A stretch of DNA of 64,000 nucleotides from Desulfoluna butyratoxydans (GCF_900699765.1 NZ_CAADHO010000003.1:248001-312000); one strand, 5' to 3'; shown: positions 32,572-41,694, numbered from the stretch's first letter. Numbers and translations: made by a program. The notes: generated by a model from the letters alone, not told the origin.

Positions 32572-34541
32572 GCGGAAACCCTCCATGGCATCGCCTCTGT
32601 ATAGTTTGCTCGTACCAGGGCCTCAGCTACAGGTGGACAGACGCTGTTTCCGATCAATGCTATTTTTTTTGTTTTGGAGATATCCCCTAACTTGTAATCA
32701 GGTGGAAACCCTTGGGCGAGCATAAGTTCTTCGGGTGTGAGCATGCGCATACCGATGTCCACGATTACCCAAGGCTCTCCCTTGATGAAAACCGTAACAA
32801 GTGAAAGGCGTTCTTTCGTGGTGAGGGTGTGAGCCGGCTCGCCAAGGCTCTGGCCGACTCCTTGGCCGTAGTACTTCATGAGAAATGCCGCGACTTTGAG
32901 CCCCCCCCGTTCTACCTCTTCGTTGGAGAGTTGAACATTCACCAGGGAGTGGTGGTCCGCTTGTGTGATGGTACCGATAGGGTGACGAAGATTTGAACCG
33001 ACGACGCCGGTGTAATGTTTGGCCAGGAATGAGCTGCACAGGGCATGCTTCGCACCACCGGCTACGATGGTGCCGATGGGTTTATTTATATCAAGTGCCC
33101 TGGGTGTCTGACCCTTGCGCTCACCGTAACCGGTTTGAATTAGGGAGGCTGCGACGAGTTGGGTTTTTCCGCCCCCTCCGCCGGCAGTGATGGTGTTGAG
33201 AGGGGTATTCACGGAATGGCAAATCCCTGTTCCGAATTGCCTTGCAATGAGTGGCGCCATGAGGGCCGATTTGCCTCCACCGCCAGAAGTGATGGCCCCC
33301 AGGGGAGACTCCACACCACTCCCCACGCTTTTTCCAAATTGTCGAGAAATAAACGGGGTGCATAAAGAGAATCCATTGCGCCCAGTTATTGTGTGAAGCG
33401 CTTCATTTATACCTTGGCCCCGGAACGATTTATCGCCATTTCCGGTATGGTTTATTTTGCTGATAAACGGCGTAATCAGAGCGTGTCTGTTCTCTGTAGT
33501 CTGGGTTGCAAGAGGTTCAGCAAGCGATTGCCCCCTGACGTCACGGCCACCTTTTGGTCCATAATAAGGTGATACAAAAGGGGTACAGAGCGAAAAGGCA
33601 CCACCTTTAGGGTTGGCCGTGATTGTTCGAAGGGGTTCGTCCACTGGATGAGCCAGAAGTCCGCCTGTGCCATAATTGGCAATAGGGACGATAAACGGTT
33701 TCTTGCATTCGATGACGTATTTCATGACTCCCTTGGCAATACGCTTTAAAGTGTTATCGGCCAAGGGCCTTCGGATGGAGGTGCCAGTGCTTTTCCGGTA
33801 GGATGAAGCTTCATCCGGGGTCATGAAAATACTGGGGCAAGGGATGCTCCAGTCAATACATTCGGCTGTGACTTTTTCCTTCTTCTGGCCCCGGCGCCTC
33901 AACCCTTTCGGCGCATGGGTCTCTCGTGGCCAGATGATAGGCTGTCCATCACAACGTGCAATCATGAAAAACCGATTCCTTATGGTTCCAGCTCCATAAC
34001 TCCGGCCCCTGACCATACGATATTCGACCACATATCCGTCCCTTTCAAACGATTTGATGAACGTACGGAAAGTGAGTCCCTTGCGGCGTGGGTCAGGGCG
34101 TGTTTCCACTTGGCCTGTTTGTGGATTTTTCTTTTCAATGCACGGCCCCCAGGTTTGAAACTCTTCCACATTTTCCAGCATAATAATTCGTGGCCTGACT
34201 TTGCGACGCCATTTGACAGCAACCCAGGCAAGTCCACGGATTTTCTTAGATACAGGCGCCTTCCCTTTGGCTTTTGAAAAATGACGGCAGTCCGGTGAAA
34301 ACCAGGCCAATCCCACCGGGTGCCCTTGGCAAACTTCAACCGGGTCTACCTCAAAGACGTCGGATCTTATATGCCGCGTGTGCGGGTGGTTAAGGGCGTG
34401 GACGTCCAGTGCCACTCTGTCGTGATTGATCGCTATATCCACATACCGGTTGGTCCCCGCTTCGATTCCAATCGAAGCCCCCCCACCACCAGCGAAATTA
34501 TCCACAATGATTTCGTTTTTGAAGTTCAGGGCGTATTGCAT
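32568..34541 (-). CDS. C5-cytosine DNA methyltransferase with repeat-rich target region
   Basis: A 657-aa protein from ATG 34541 with GGAGGG upstream (ATG 34544 also possible). SAM motif I is VDNFAGGGGASIGIE (about residues 14-28). The catalytic loop is SPDCRHFSKAKG, where the usual PCQ is PDC. Motif VI is MLENVEEF, and the C-terminal motifs are LTPEELMLAQGFPPDY and LIGNSVCPP. Residues about 280-590 consist of roughly eight imperfect 33-40 residue repeats built on the pattern PL-TITxxGG ... SLCTPFISxxFG, replacing an ordinary target-recognition domain. It probably modifies phage DNA against host restriction. There is no cognate endonuclease nearby, so it is an orphan enzyme. Confidence 0.88.
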   Translation of the reverse strand: MQYALNFKNEIIVDNFAGGGGASIGIEAGTNRYVDIAINHDRVALDVHALNHPHTRHIRSDVFEVDPVEVCQGHPVGLAWFSPDCRHFSKAKGKAPVSKKIRGLAWVAVKWRRKVRPRIIMLENVEEFQTWGPCIEKKNPQTGQVETRPDPRRKGLTFRTFIKSFERDGYVVEYRMVRGRSYGAGTIRNRFFMIARCDGQPIIWPRETHAPKGLRRRGQKKEKVTAECIDWSIPCPSIFMTPDEASSYRKSTGTSIRRPLADNTLKRIAKGVMKYVIECKKPFIVPIANYGTGGLLAHPVDEPLRTITANPKGGAFSLCTPFVSPYYGPKGGRDVRGQSLAEPLATQTTENRHALITPFISKINHTGNGDKSFRGQGINEALHTITGRNGFSLCTPFISRQFGKSVGSGVESPLGAITSGGGGKSALMAPLIARQFGTGICHSVNTPLNTITAGGGGGKTQLVAASLIQTGYGERKGQTPRALDINKPIGTIVAGGAKHALCSSFLAKHYTGVVGSNLRHPIGTITQADHHSLVNVQLSNEEVERGGLKVAAFLMKYYGQGVGQSLGEPAHTLTTKERLSLVTVFIKGEPWVIVDIGMRMLTPEELMLAQGFPPDYKLGDISKTKKIALIGNSVCPPVAEALVRANYTEAMPWRVSA

Positions 34542-34550
34542 CATTCCCTC

Positions 34551-34727
34551 CTATACAGGATTCAGTGCTTCAGCTCTTGATATGGGCCCGCAGCCCACGT
34601 GGTTGCCGGAAGGAAAAAGTGGGGCTTCATCGCCGCACCGCCCCAGGACCGTCACCCGGTCTTTTCTGGCGAGGCGCCCCGCATTGAGGCGCCGGATGCA
34701 TGAAAGGCAGTTTTCCGGTGCTTTCAT
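34551..34727 (-). CDS. Small cysteine-rich protein ahead of the methyltransferase
   Basis: Fifty-eight residues from ATG 34727, preceded by GAGGTG and overlapping the upstream stop as ATGA. The sequence has a CLSC pair near the N-terminus (residues 7-10), a single Cys at 31 and Cys46 (GNHVGCGP), enough for a zinc ribbon. It is basic between residues 11 and 30. Position directly before a phage DNA-modification gene recalls Mu Com, a zinc-binding translational activator of mom, but similarity is not demonstrable. It ends ten bases before the methyltransferase start. Confidence 0.6.
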   Translation of the reverse strand: MKAPENCLSCIRRLNAGRLARKDRVTVLGRCGDEAPLFPSGNHVGCGPISRAEALNPV

Positions 34728-35113
34728 GGGGTCACCTCATTGAGTTTGATGCATGGGTTACTCACTTCCACGTTTCCGGCCTTCGTTACTTCCAAGGCAC
34801 CATGGCGCGTCACCAGCTCCTTACCCATGGCGTAGAGCTTGAAGGAAATCCGGTCGCACAGGTCCCGGAGCACCAAGGCAATGTCGGGCCGGGCGTGGTC
34901 CTGCATGATGGCCGCACAGGCCGCCATGAACTCCGATTCGGGAGTGGGCTCACCACCGCCGGTCATGAGGGTGCTGTAACCTTCCAGGGCGGCCCCGGCA
35001 GAGGCCATGGTGTCCCCGTCCGTTGCCGCCATGCTGGCGATGGCCTGGATGGGTGAGAGTAAATTTCCCAGGTATTGGGGCAGGGGGGTGTTTGTGGATA
35101 CGGTTCGTGTCAT
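34724..35113 (-). CDS. Phage protein of unknown function
   Basis: A 129-aa protein from ATG 35113 overlapping the upstream stop as ATGA. It is mostly helical with Ala/Met-rich segments (LSPIQAIASMAATDGDTMAS and FMAACAAIMQDHARPDIALV) and a short C-terminal strand region. No motif is recognised. It sits in a block of small regulatory-size genes between terminase and methyltransferase. Confidence 0.65.
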   Translation of the reverse strand: MTRTVSTNTPLPQYLGNLLSPIQAIASMAATDGDTMASAGAALEGYSTLMTGGGEPTPESEFMAACAAIMQDHARPDIALVLRDLCDRISFKLYAMGKELVTRHGALEVTKAGNVEVSNPCIKLNEVTP

Positions 35114-35352
35114 GGGGTTGTCTCCTCTTCTCGGGTTTCAATGGATTTTATGTTGTGAGAGATGGCGGCCAGGCCGCACGGTTCTGCCTTGCATACGTGG
35201 TACCGGATGCGGGTGGTGCCCTCCCAGGGCCGGGTGGTCTTGACCTTCAGGCGTGCGCCGCAGGCCGGGCAGAGGGCGCGGCCATTCTTGAAATCCACGC
35301 CGGCATCGGCTTTTTTGATCCAGATCAGAAGCAGGTGGCGAAAGTCCGTCAT
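35110..35352 (-). CDS. Ogr/Delta-like zinc-finger protein, candidate late-gene activator
   Basis: An 80-aa protein from ATG 35352, overlapping the terminase stop as ATGA. The finger ALCPACGARLKVKTTRP, then TRIRYHVCKAEPCG, follows the Ogr layout CxxC...RYxxCxxxxC. In P2 and P4, Ogr/Delta proteins bind upstream of late promoters and recruit RNA polymerase. Given the P2-type tail operon downstream, it is a natural candidate for the late switch. The N-terminus (MTDFRHLLLIWIKKADAGVD) is longer than in P2 Ogr. Confidence 0.72.
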   Translation of the reverse strand: MTDFRHLLLIWIKKADAGVDFKNGRALCPACGARLKVKTTRPWEGTTRIRYHVCKAEPCGLAAISHNIKSIETREEETTP

Positions 35353-37169
35353 GCTGGTTCCTCCTCGGTTTCTGTGGTTTGCGTCGGTGCGCCGACTCCC
35401 AAACCGGAGAGGGCCGCAAGGCTGGGCTGCCATTGCCACCAGGCCATGGCCACATGCTGCACCAAGCAATCCAGATAGTGGTTGGCGCGGGTCCGCTCCC
35501 ATTCCTCTTTGCCGCCCTTTTTTTTCACCAGCTTTTCGGAGGCGATCTCTTTGAGGTAAGGCTCATCGGTTGATGCATGAAACATGAGGGGGGCCTCTTC
35601 GGCTCCTCCCTCGGAGAGGCGCCAGAAAATGTCCCGCTTAAAGGCATCCGTATCGATGAGGTAAAGGGCCAGGCCGCCCCCAAGCTTTCGCCCGTCGGGA
35701 AGGGTTTCAATCACCGATCGCTTGACCAGCACACCCGGGGTTTTACGGCTCATGCCTTTGGTGCCGAAGACCACGCCGGGGCGTTGGCTGGCCAGCCAGA
35801 GGTATGCCTGGACGGGCCGGGTATCTGCCTCGTTTTTGTTTTTGCCGCCCCCGGTGTCCAGGCTGGCGCGCCAGATGCCCAGGTTCCGACCATCGGCGGT
35901 GTCATAGCGGGTGCCAAAGATGAGGCGGGTCAGGTCGGAAAACTGCCCCACTTCCCCATAGTCGATGATCACCTCACGGCGGGGGGCAAGGCCATGGGCG
36001 CAGACAGAGAACCGGAAATGGTCTTTCTGCATATCCCCTGACAGGGTAAGGCCCAGGGTCCATTCCGGGGGCTGGCGGTGGGGGATGCGCTTGGAGATGA
36101 AGGCGGCAATGGCTTCGTGGTCGGTATCTATGGCGGCAAACTTGTAGGGCTTGGCACAGATGTTGTTGTCAAATTTCTGCAATAGCCTCGGGTTGCCCTG
36201 CGCTTCGAACCACGTTGCCAGGATATCCGAAAGGGATTGTCCCGGGATTTCCCAGCTGCGCAGGTGAAATGCGAAAATAACCCCGTTATCAACGGCCCCG
36301 CGCCTGGCCACCCAGCGACCAAGGCCCATGGCTTTGTCCCTGGCGCGGTCGTCCCATCGGTACCCGCATTTTTTGCAGGCATAGCGGGCCAGCTTTCCGC
36401 TGCGGATGAGTTTGGGGTCTTTGATGCGGCCCAGGGCAAACAGGTCGGCGTGCTCCATGATCTGTGGGTGTGAACAGGCCGGGCATACAGCCTCACGCAC
36501 CAGCCAGCAATCGGCCTGGGCCTGGGCATCTGCCCAGATGGTGCTCTTTTCTTCGTTGCCCTTGGGGCGGCACGTGCGGATGATTTTGGACAGGCCCAAG
36601 TCGTGGTAGGCATCGGGCCGCTCCTCAATGGCAAGGACAACCCCGGGGTCATCGTAGGTATCCTCTTCATCGATCAGAACAATGGGGGCGGAGAAGGAGC
36701 GGGTGCGGGAGTCAGAGCCCGCCCACACACCGATCCAGGCTGAGCCGTCGTCAAACCGGATTTCGTCTTTGGTAAAGCCGCCGGGCTTCACGCGCTTTCG
36801 AAGGGGCGGGCATTTTTTGATGGCCTCCGTCACGGTTCCGGTCAACATGCGGTTCACCGCCTTTTCGTCAGCCATGGCGTGGGCCACATTGTCCATGCGC
36901 CTTTGAAGGGCCGTAAAGATCCAGCCGATGGCGGTGGTGGTCTTGAATCCCTGGGAGGGCCAGATCATAAAGACCTTGCGGGTTTCTTCCCTGTCCAGAA
37001 CGTCAAGGACCAGCTCGGCATGGGGGGCACGGGTGGCCTTCCACAACTGGCCGCGAAAGGGGCCGGCCACTACCCGGAAAAATTTCTGTACCCATTCATA
37101 CGCCCGGGACGTGAGGGGCTTTTTAAACACAGCCGTTTCGGCTTCGCGCAGCTCCAGCGGGTTATCCAC
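35349..37169 (-). CDS. Terminase large subunit (GpA family)
   Basis: A 606-aa packaging motor and nuclease. The open frame extends far upstream, but the real start is GTG 37169, with AAGGAGG seven bases before it. The ATPase has FMIWPSQGFKTTTAIGW (a Walker A variant lacking the usual GKT/S, with GFKTT) and Walker B IVLIDEEDTYDD. A four-Cys zinc site follows (CPAC ... CKKCGY). The nuclease domain starts at LTLSGDMQKDHFRF. It overlaps the small subunit stop by eight bases and the Ogr-like start by four. Confidence 0.93.
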   Translation of the reverse strand: MDNPLELREAETAVFKKPLTSRAYEWVQKFFRVVAGPFRGQLWKATRAPHAELVLDVLDREETRKVFMIWPSQGFKTTTAIGWIFTALQRRMDNVAHAMADEKAVNRMLTGTVTEAIKKCPPLRKRVKPGGFTKDEIRFDDGSAWIGVWAGSDSRTRSFSAPIVLIDEEDTYDDPGVVLAIEERPDAYHDLGLSKIIRTCRPKGNEEKSTIWADAQAQADCWLVREAVCPACSHPQIMEHADLFALGRIKDPKLIRSGKLARYACKKCGYRWDDRARDKAMGLGRWVARRGAVDNGVIFAFHLRSWEIPGQSLSDILATWFEAQGNPRLLQKFDNNICAKPYKFAAIDTDHEAIAAFISKRIPHRQPPEWTLGLTLSGDMQKDHFRFSVCAHGLAPRREVIIDYGEVGQFSDLTRLIFGTRYDTADGRNLGIWRASLDTGGGKNKNEADTRPVQAYLWLASQRPGVVFGTKGMSRKTPGVLVKRSVIETLPDGRKLGGGLALYLIDTDAFKRDIFWRLSEGGAEEAPLMFHASTDEPYLKEIASEKLVKKKGGKEEWERTRANHYLDCLVQHVAMAWWQWQPSLAALSGLGVGAPTQTTETEEEPA

Positions 37170-37839
37170 AAGACACCTCCTTGTCCCGGCTTTCGTCGAA
37201 GAGTTCCCAGGCCGCTTGCATCTCCTCGGTCCACCAGGTGCCGGTGGCGTATGCGTCAAGGAAATCCTCGATGCTCTTGCGCCAGAGGCGCACCCAGCGA
37301 GGTTGCCGGGAAAGGGAGAAATCGATGATGGCCTGGATGGCTTCAGGGGTGTCCGGTGTGCCCAGTGCCGCCAGGAGGTCGCGGGCGCTTGTCTCTTCTC
37401 CGCCGAAGAGGGAGGCCACCATTTCCCCGTTGTCCAGGCCCCATTTTTCCAGGCCCAGCTTGAACGCCTTGGCCCGCTCGCCCAGCTCTGTTTCCACGGT
37501 GGCCGTTTCCACATGGCGGCCCAGCTCCTTTTCGAGGTTGAAGCGGGCACGGGCTGCCTGAATGTTTTTCAGGTCGGCATCGGCTTGGGCTTTTGCCGTT
37601 GCTGCCCCCCCTTGGGGTTCTTCCGTGGGGCGGTCGGCCTCGGGGGCTTCATCGATGGTTTTTTCAAGGAACGCCGCAGCGTATTGGGTCACGGACTGCA
37701 CAGACCAGCCACCGCCCCGGCGCCTGGGAACGGCTCTTTTGTCGATGAGATCGGTTTTCACTTTGCCGTAGCTCACTCGGCAGCCTTGCTCCGTGAGATA
37801 CCGATGCACCTGGTTGATGTTTTTCAGGACTTCGCTCAT
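37162..37839 (-). CDS. Terminase small subunit (Nu1-like)
   Basis: A 225-aa protein from ATG 37839 (ATGA overlap with the primase stop). The N-terminal winged-helix DNA-binding region (NINQVHRYLTEQGCRVSYGK and IDKRAVPRRRGGGWSV) is followed by a helical dimerisation region (ARARFNLEKELGRHVETATV) typical of phage Nu1/DUF1441-type subunits. It recognises the packaging site for the downstream large subunit. Confidence 0.88.
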   Translation of the reverse strand: MSEVLKNINQVHRYLTEQGCRVSYGKVKTDLIDKRAVPRRRGGGWSVQSVTQYAAAFLEKTIDEAPEADRPTEEPQGGAATAKAQADADLKNIQAARARFNLEKELGRHVETATVETELGERAKAFKLGLEKWGLDNGEMVASLFGGEETSARDLLAALGTPDTPEAIQAIIDFSLSRQPRWVRLWRKSIEDFLDAYATGTWWTEEMQAAWELFDESRDKEVSCG

Positions 37840-39014
37840 GCGGCCACCTCCTTTCTGGCTTGTTCAGTCTGTATCCGTTCCACCTTCTCAGCTCGAAATT
37901 GCGCGCGGACCCATTCGGGCAGCACCGCCCAGAACCATGCCTTCAGCTCCACCCCTGCCTTAGGCAGGTCGCCCAGGTCCTTGCCGATACGTGAGGGCAC
38001 CAGCCCGCGAACGGCATGGGCATACTGATTCATCCAGGCGAATTTTCCGGGGTTCCAGGGCTCGAAATGCCAGCTGTTGAAGCGGCCCGCCTGGTCGTTG
38101 TCCAGGGCGTTGATGATAAGATCCGCGCCCATGAGGAGGCGGTGGGCGATGGGGTCGGGTCGGTGGGTGGCGCCGCCCAGGGCCATGGCGCCCACGCGCA
38201 GGTGGTGGAGGTCCTGCCAGGCATACATGGCGTCCCGGATGGTCTCCACCACAATCCAGATCCGGGTCGTTGCATCTCCGAAGACGCAGAGACGGGGATT
38301 GCCGCCCACCACTTCGCGGTATCTCATGGGGGAGAATTTGCTCAACTCTTCCACCCGGATCTGCATGCGGTAGAGGGAAAAGTCTTCGTGATCAAAAACG
38401 GGAAAAACAAACCCTTTGGGCAGGAAGATTTTCTTTTCCTTGCCCTTGTCGTTCATGAGCTTGGGGAGGCCCCAGCCGGAATAGTTGCGCCACTGGTCCT
38501 TTGCGTTCCACCCGATGCCCAGCTCCGCCACGGTTTTGGCGGTGACGCCCCAGGCGGCCAGGCGGTCCAGCTGCTCCTGGTCGTACAGGAGCACTTCGTT
38601 GCAATCTGCGGCAAAGTCGCTGGCCTTCTTCATCCAGAGTTCCGTGGCCTCTTCGCGGGTCTTTGGCTCCCAGACACGTGGCGGGGCAGGCTTTTCGATT
38701 TTTGATTTCGGGGAAAAGGCCCCGCCGCAGTACTCGTTGACAAAAGAGCGGAAGCCTTCGGCGTCGTCGGTGGCCAGCCCCTTGCAGTGGCAGTAAAGCC
38801 CCACCAGGTCTTCGTTGGTGCTGCACCCGAAACAGTGGGTCACATCTTTTTCAACGTCGTACTTGAAGGCCCCGCCCGGCGTCTCTTCCTGGTGAAAGGG
38901 GCAGTGCGCCCACAGCTCGCTGCCGTTTTTCAGGTGGGACTCACACCCGCTCAAAAGGGTGCGCGCGATGCTCTCTCTTTCAGATGCCGTCAGCTTATCT
39001 TTTGCTATTCCCAT
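37836..39014 (-). CDS. Phage DNA primase (zinc finger plus Toprim)
   Basis: A 392-aa protein from ATG 39014 with AGGGG upstream. The CHC2-type finger is HCPFHQEETPGGAFKYD ... HCFGC (residues about 37-66). The Toprim core shows WIVVETIRDAMYAW (catalytic Glu) and IINALDNDQAGR (DxD-like). It synthesises primers for phage replication together with the helicase encoded just upstream. Its stop overlaps the small terminase start, so replication and packaging genes share one transcript. Confidence 0.9.
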   Translation of the reverse strand: MGIAKDKLTASERESIARTLLSGCESHLKNGSELWAHCPFHQEETPGGAFKYDVEKDVTHCFGCSTNEDLVGLYCHCKGLATDDAEGFRSFVNEYCGGAFSPKSKIEKPAPPRVWEPKTREEATELWMKKASDFAADCNEVLLYDQEQLDRLAAWGVTAKTVAELGIGWNAKDQWRNYSGWGLPKLMNDKGKEKKIFLPKGFVFPVFDHEDFSLYRMQIRVEELSKFSPMRYREVVGGNPRLCVFGDATTRIWIVVETIRDAMYAWQDLHHLRVGAMALGGATHRPDPIAHRLLMGADLIINALDNDQAGRFNSWHFEPWNPGKFAWMNQYAHAVRGLVPSRIGKDLGDLPKAGVELKAWFWAVLPEWVRAQFRAEKVERIQTEQARKEVAA

Positions 39015-39041
39015 ATCCGGTTCCCCTTGGGATGGTTGTAG

Positions 39042-39323
39042 GATGGTCTAAAGACCATCGGTCGTTGAAAAACGGATTGTGTAATTGTCTGTTTTTATGC
39101 GGTTTGTTTAGGGCGTTTAGACGGTTTAGACTGTTGTCCCGCCTCCTGGCTTATTTCCCACCGCCGGTTTTCCCCTCTTCCCCGCCTTTTTAATTCACTT
39201 TTCCACCCCCACTTTTTTAAAGAGAAGGTCTAAAAGGTCTAAACTGAAAAAGAAGCCGGAGAAAAAATAGGGCCTTGGCCCGTTCCTTCCCCTCTTGAAA
39301 AGGTCTGCCGGGGAAGGTCTAAA
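39042..39323. repeat. GGTCTAAA iteron-like repeats, candidate replication origin
   Basis: The 312-base gap between helicase and primase genes holds GGTCTAAA at 39045-39052, 39227-39234, 39236-39243 and 39316-39323, and the reverse form GTTTAGAC at 39115-39122 and 39124-39131. The first copy lies in an 18-bp inverted repeat GATGGTCT-AA-AGACCATC (39042-39059). The pairs are spaced nine bases apart. There is otherwise no gene here and the T/C-rich stretches are pronounced. Position between primase and helicase genes suits an origin; an operator array is the alternative. Confidence 0.6.
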
Positions 39324-39326
39324 GGG

Positions 39327-41108
39327 TTAAGGCTGGGTCTGCTCGGCGGCAGAGCATCCCGCCTTGACCTTGATTCCGAAGTAGTACACGTAGTTGGTCT
39401 TCTTCTTTTCGAAACGTTGTTGCAGCTGCTCGCCAAAGGTGCGTTGGGTGGGGATAAACGCCTCCGCCTTTTCCAGAACATTGCGGCAATAGAGCTTGAA
39501 GGAGTCGTAAAGATCTTTGGCTTTGGTCTTGTAGGTTTCGTTGTGCTTGTCCACCAGACACCACTCGGCCACCCAGCGGCCTATCTCGTCCATATCGTCC
39601 TGGTACTGTTCGATCTCTTCCGCCACTTTTAGCGGGTACTTAAGGGTCTCGTCTGCGAGGTACTTCCGTGCGCACCGAACGATCCAGGCCAGGATGGCCG
39701 GGCCATCCTTCTGGAGCTGGCGGTCAATGGTGGTTCGCGGGATGCCGGGGTAGATGTGGCGGGCCAGATCCACCTCATCCGGGTTGCCGACAAACTGGGC
39801 GTCAAAAGGGATGATGCGCATCCGGTTGAAAAATGCCTGATCGGCCTTGGCCACTTGGGGGGTAAAGTTGGCGTGGATAAAAAGCTTGCTGATGGCCATG
39901 AACGTGATGTTGTCCATATAGAGGCCGCGCGTGGTGATGCGGTCTCCACCGGTGACCATCTTGATCACCTCTTTATCGAACTTGGAGCCTTGTTCCGGCT
40001 CGCTGGCGATGGCCATGCGCAGGCCGTCCAGCATGAGGAGGTCAGGATCTGCACCGGAGCCCTGGTTCTTTTTTTGAAGGAGCACCTCTTTTTTAATGGT
40101 GCCGGCGGCATCACCTAAGGCCATCTGGATGGCATCGAAAAAGGTACTCTTGCCGTTGTTGGCCGTGGGGCCTTTTGCCACGTAAAACTCTTTGTGGGAA
40201 ACCAGGCCCGTGGCCGCATAACCCACGACGCGCTCCACGTAATCCATCATTACGGGATCCCAGCACATGATCTTTCCGAAGGTGTCATGCCAGGAGGCGC
40301 TGTAGGCATGAAGTCCAGGGAAGTTAAACGGGCTTGCCTTGCGGATGTAATGCTTGGGCTCGCCTTTGTAGAGCTTGCCGGTTTCCAGATCAATCACCCC
40401 GTTTGGACAAGCCAACAGGGTGGGGTGTCGATCCCAGGTGGAGTCGTCGCCGGAGATGCCCATGGAGTCAGCGCCGGAGGTGGCCATGTTCAAAATCCCG
40501 GCGATGCGGCGATCGCCGCGCAGCTTTTTGGCACGATCGGAAAAGAGCTTTGCGTCTTTGCTGCAGGTCGTTGCTTCTTCGCTCGCCTCCTTGATCTCCT
40601 GATCGGCTTTCTTGGCGGCCTCTTCGTTTTCCTGTTCTTCTGCCTCTTCCTTCTTTTTTTCTGCGCTTTCGGATTTCTTCGCAGCGCTCTTTTTTGTTTT
40701 CCGTGCTTCAAAAGCCGCGCGGTCAAAATGCTCTGCCAAGGCCACCACCTCCGCGCGGATCTGGTTGACGCCATCCTCCACCCAGTGGGTGCCCACGTTG
40801 CGGTACCACTGCTTGCGTTTGTGGTCGAAAGTGTAGCGGTCGCCCACACGGTCTATGAGGAGTTCGGCATCACCCAGCTGCTCCCGCCAGCAAGCCTGCC
40901 TCAACCTCTCCACCCGGGGGCCGCGTCGCTCCACAACCCGCTCCGCCGTCCAGGGCATATGCTCCGGCGGTGGCTTCGGCTCGTCCGTGAGCTTCTTCGC
41001 CTTCTCGGTGTTGTGCTTTGCCTGGGCTTCCTTCCACGCCGCCAGTCGTTCCGCCTCAACGTCGGCCCGGATTTCCGCCTGCAATTCGTTGGTGTCCGTC
41101 TCGATCAT
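39327..41108 (-). CDS. Phage replicative helicase, P4/D5-type (SF3-like)
   Basis: A 593-aa protein. I use ATG 41108, six bases after GGAG; ATG 41114 and GTG 41120 are also in frame. A Lys/Glu/Ala-rich coiled region (KKSESAEKKKEEAEEQENEE) separates the D5_N-like segment (YTFDHKRKQWYRNVGTHWVE ... ILNMATSG and LLACPNGVIDLETGKL) from the SF3 ATPase with Walker A YVAKGPTANNGKSTFFDAIQ, MLDGLRMAIASEPEQG (Walker B region), HANFTPQV (sensor 1) and FFNRMRIIPFDAQF. It unwinds DNA at the phage origin and is the first gene of the leftward replication-late operon. Confidence 0.9.
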   Translation of the reverse strand: MIETDTNELQAEIRADVEAERLAAWKEAQAKHNTEKAKKLTDEPKPPPEHMPWTAERVVERRGPRVERLRQACWREQLGDAELLIDRVGDRYTFDHKRKQWYRNVGTHWVEDGVNQIRAEVVALAEHFDRAAFEARKTKKSAAKKSESAEKKKEEAEEQENEEAAKKADQEIKEASEEATTCSKDAKLFSDRAKKLRGDRRIAGILNMATSGADSMGISGDDSTWDRHPTLLACPNGVIDLETGKLYKGEPKHYIRKASPFNFPGLHAYSASWHDTFGKIMCWDPVMMDYVERVVGYAATGLVSHKEFYVAKGPTANNGKSTFFDAIQMALGDAAGTIKKEVLLQKKNQGSGADPDLLMLDGLRMAIASEPEQGSKFDKEVIKMVTGGDRITTRGLYMDNITFMAISKLFIHANFTPQVAKADQAFFNRMRIIPFDAQFVGNPDEVDLARHIYPGIPRTTIDRQLQKDGPAILAWIVRCARKYLADETLKYPLKVAEEIEQYQDDMDEIGRWVAEWCLVDKHNETYKTKAKDLYDSFKLYCRNVLEKAEAFIPTQRTFGEQLQQRFEKKKTNYVYYFGIKVKAGCSAAEQTQP

Positions 41109-41637
41109 CGTCATCTCCACGCTTGGTCATGGTCTCGTCACGGTCTGTTCCGCCTCAACACATCCCGCCCCGGATCGCCCCGGGCCCGCCGTGAAACACT
41201 GACCACTCCCGCCCACAGACGCACGATTTTCAAATTTTCAAAAAAAATCTCACCCCCCAATCGGCCAAGAGTTGGGGCTCGCAGTCCCCGTATGGGGGGG
41301 AAGCCTGGACAGGACCCAAAAAGCCCGCCCAGCTCCTTTAGACTTTCGCCGGTTTTCTTAAGAAGGGGGAAGGGGGGAAGGGAAGGGCGGGGGGCACAAC
41401 TCGCCCCCTTCGGGGGCTCACCCTGTTCGGAGTCGTCGCTCCGCTCCTCCGGCATTTGGATTTGCCGGAGAAAAGGTAATGGCCATCTATAGAGAATTGG
41501 GGCCAAATTGGGGCCACCGGGGCAATCACATTGTATGGTGGGGTTGGTTATGCAGGTTGACACGGGCGCTAATAGCCCGTAGGTAATGTGTATAGTTGAC
41601 TGGCGGGTTAGTTTGGGAAGGTGGATTTTGCTTAAAC
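41109..41637. other. Right-arm non-coding region with integrase arm-like repeats
   Basis: About 530 bases without a convincing gene. It presumably contains the leftward promoter of the helicase operon. At 41498-41515 is TTGGGGCCAAATTGGGGCCA, which resembles the repeat in the integrase leader at 5068-5086. At 41562-41580 is an inverted repeat ACGGGC-GCTAATA-GCCCGT beginning inside a TTGACA (41557-41562) that reads toward attR. Confidence 0.55.
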
Positions 41638-41694
41638 ACTTCGAATCCGTAGGTCGCAGGTTCGAATCCTGCCAGGCGCGCCACTTGGAAGACC
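41638..41694. repeat. attR, 57-bp attachment core
   Basis: A perfect copy of 4837-4893 containing the 3' part of tRNA-Arg with CCA but not its 5' half, so no tRNA is made here. It marks the right end of the prophage. Confidence 0.95.

Noticed and set aside
41557..41597. A promoter (TTGACA at 41557) with an inverted repeat as spacer reading out through attR
   Set aside because: The -10 at 17-base spacing (TAGGTA) is poor and a terminator lies just beyond; I mention the repeat but do not call a promoter.
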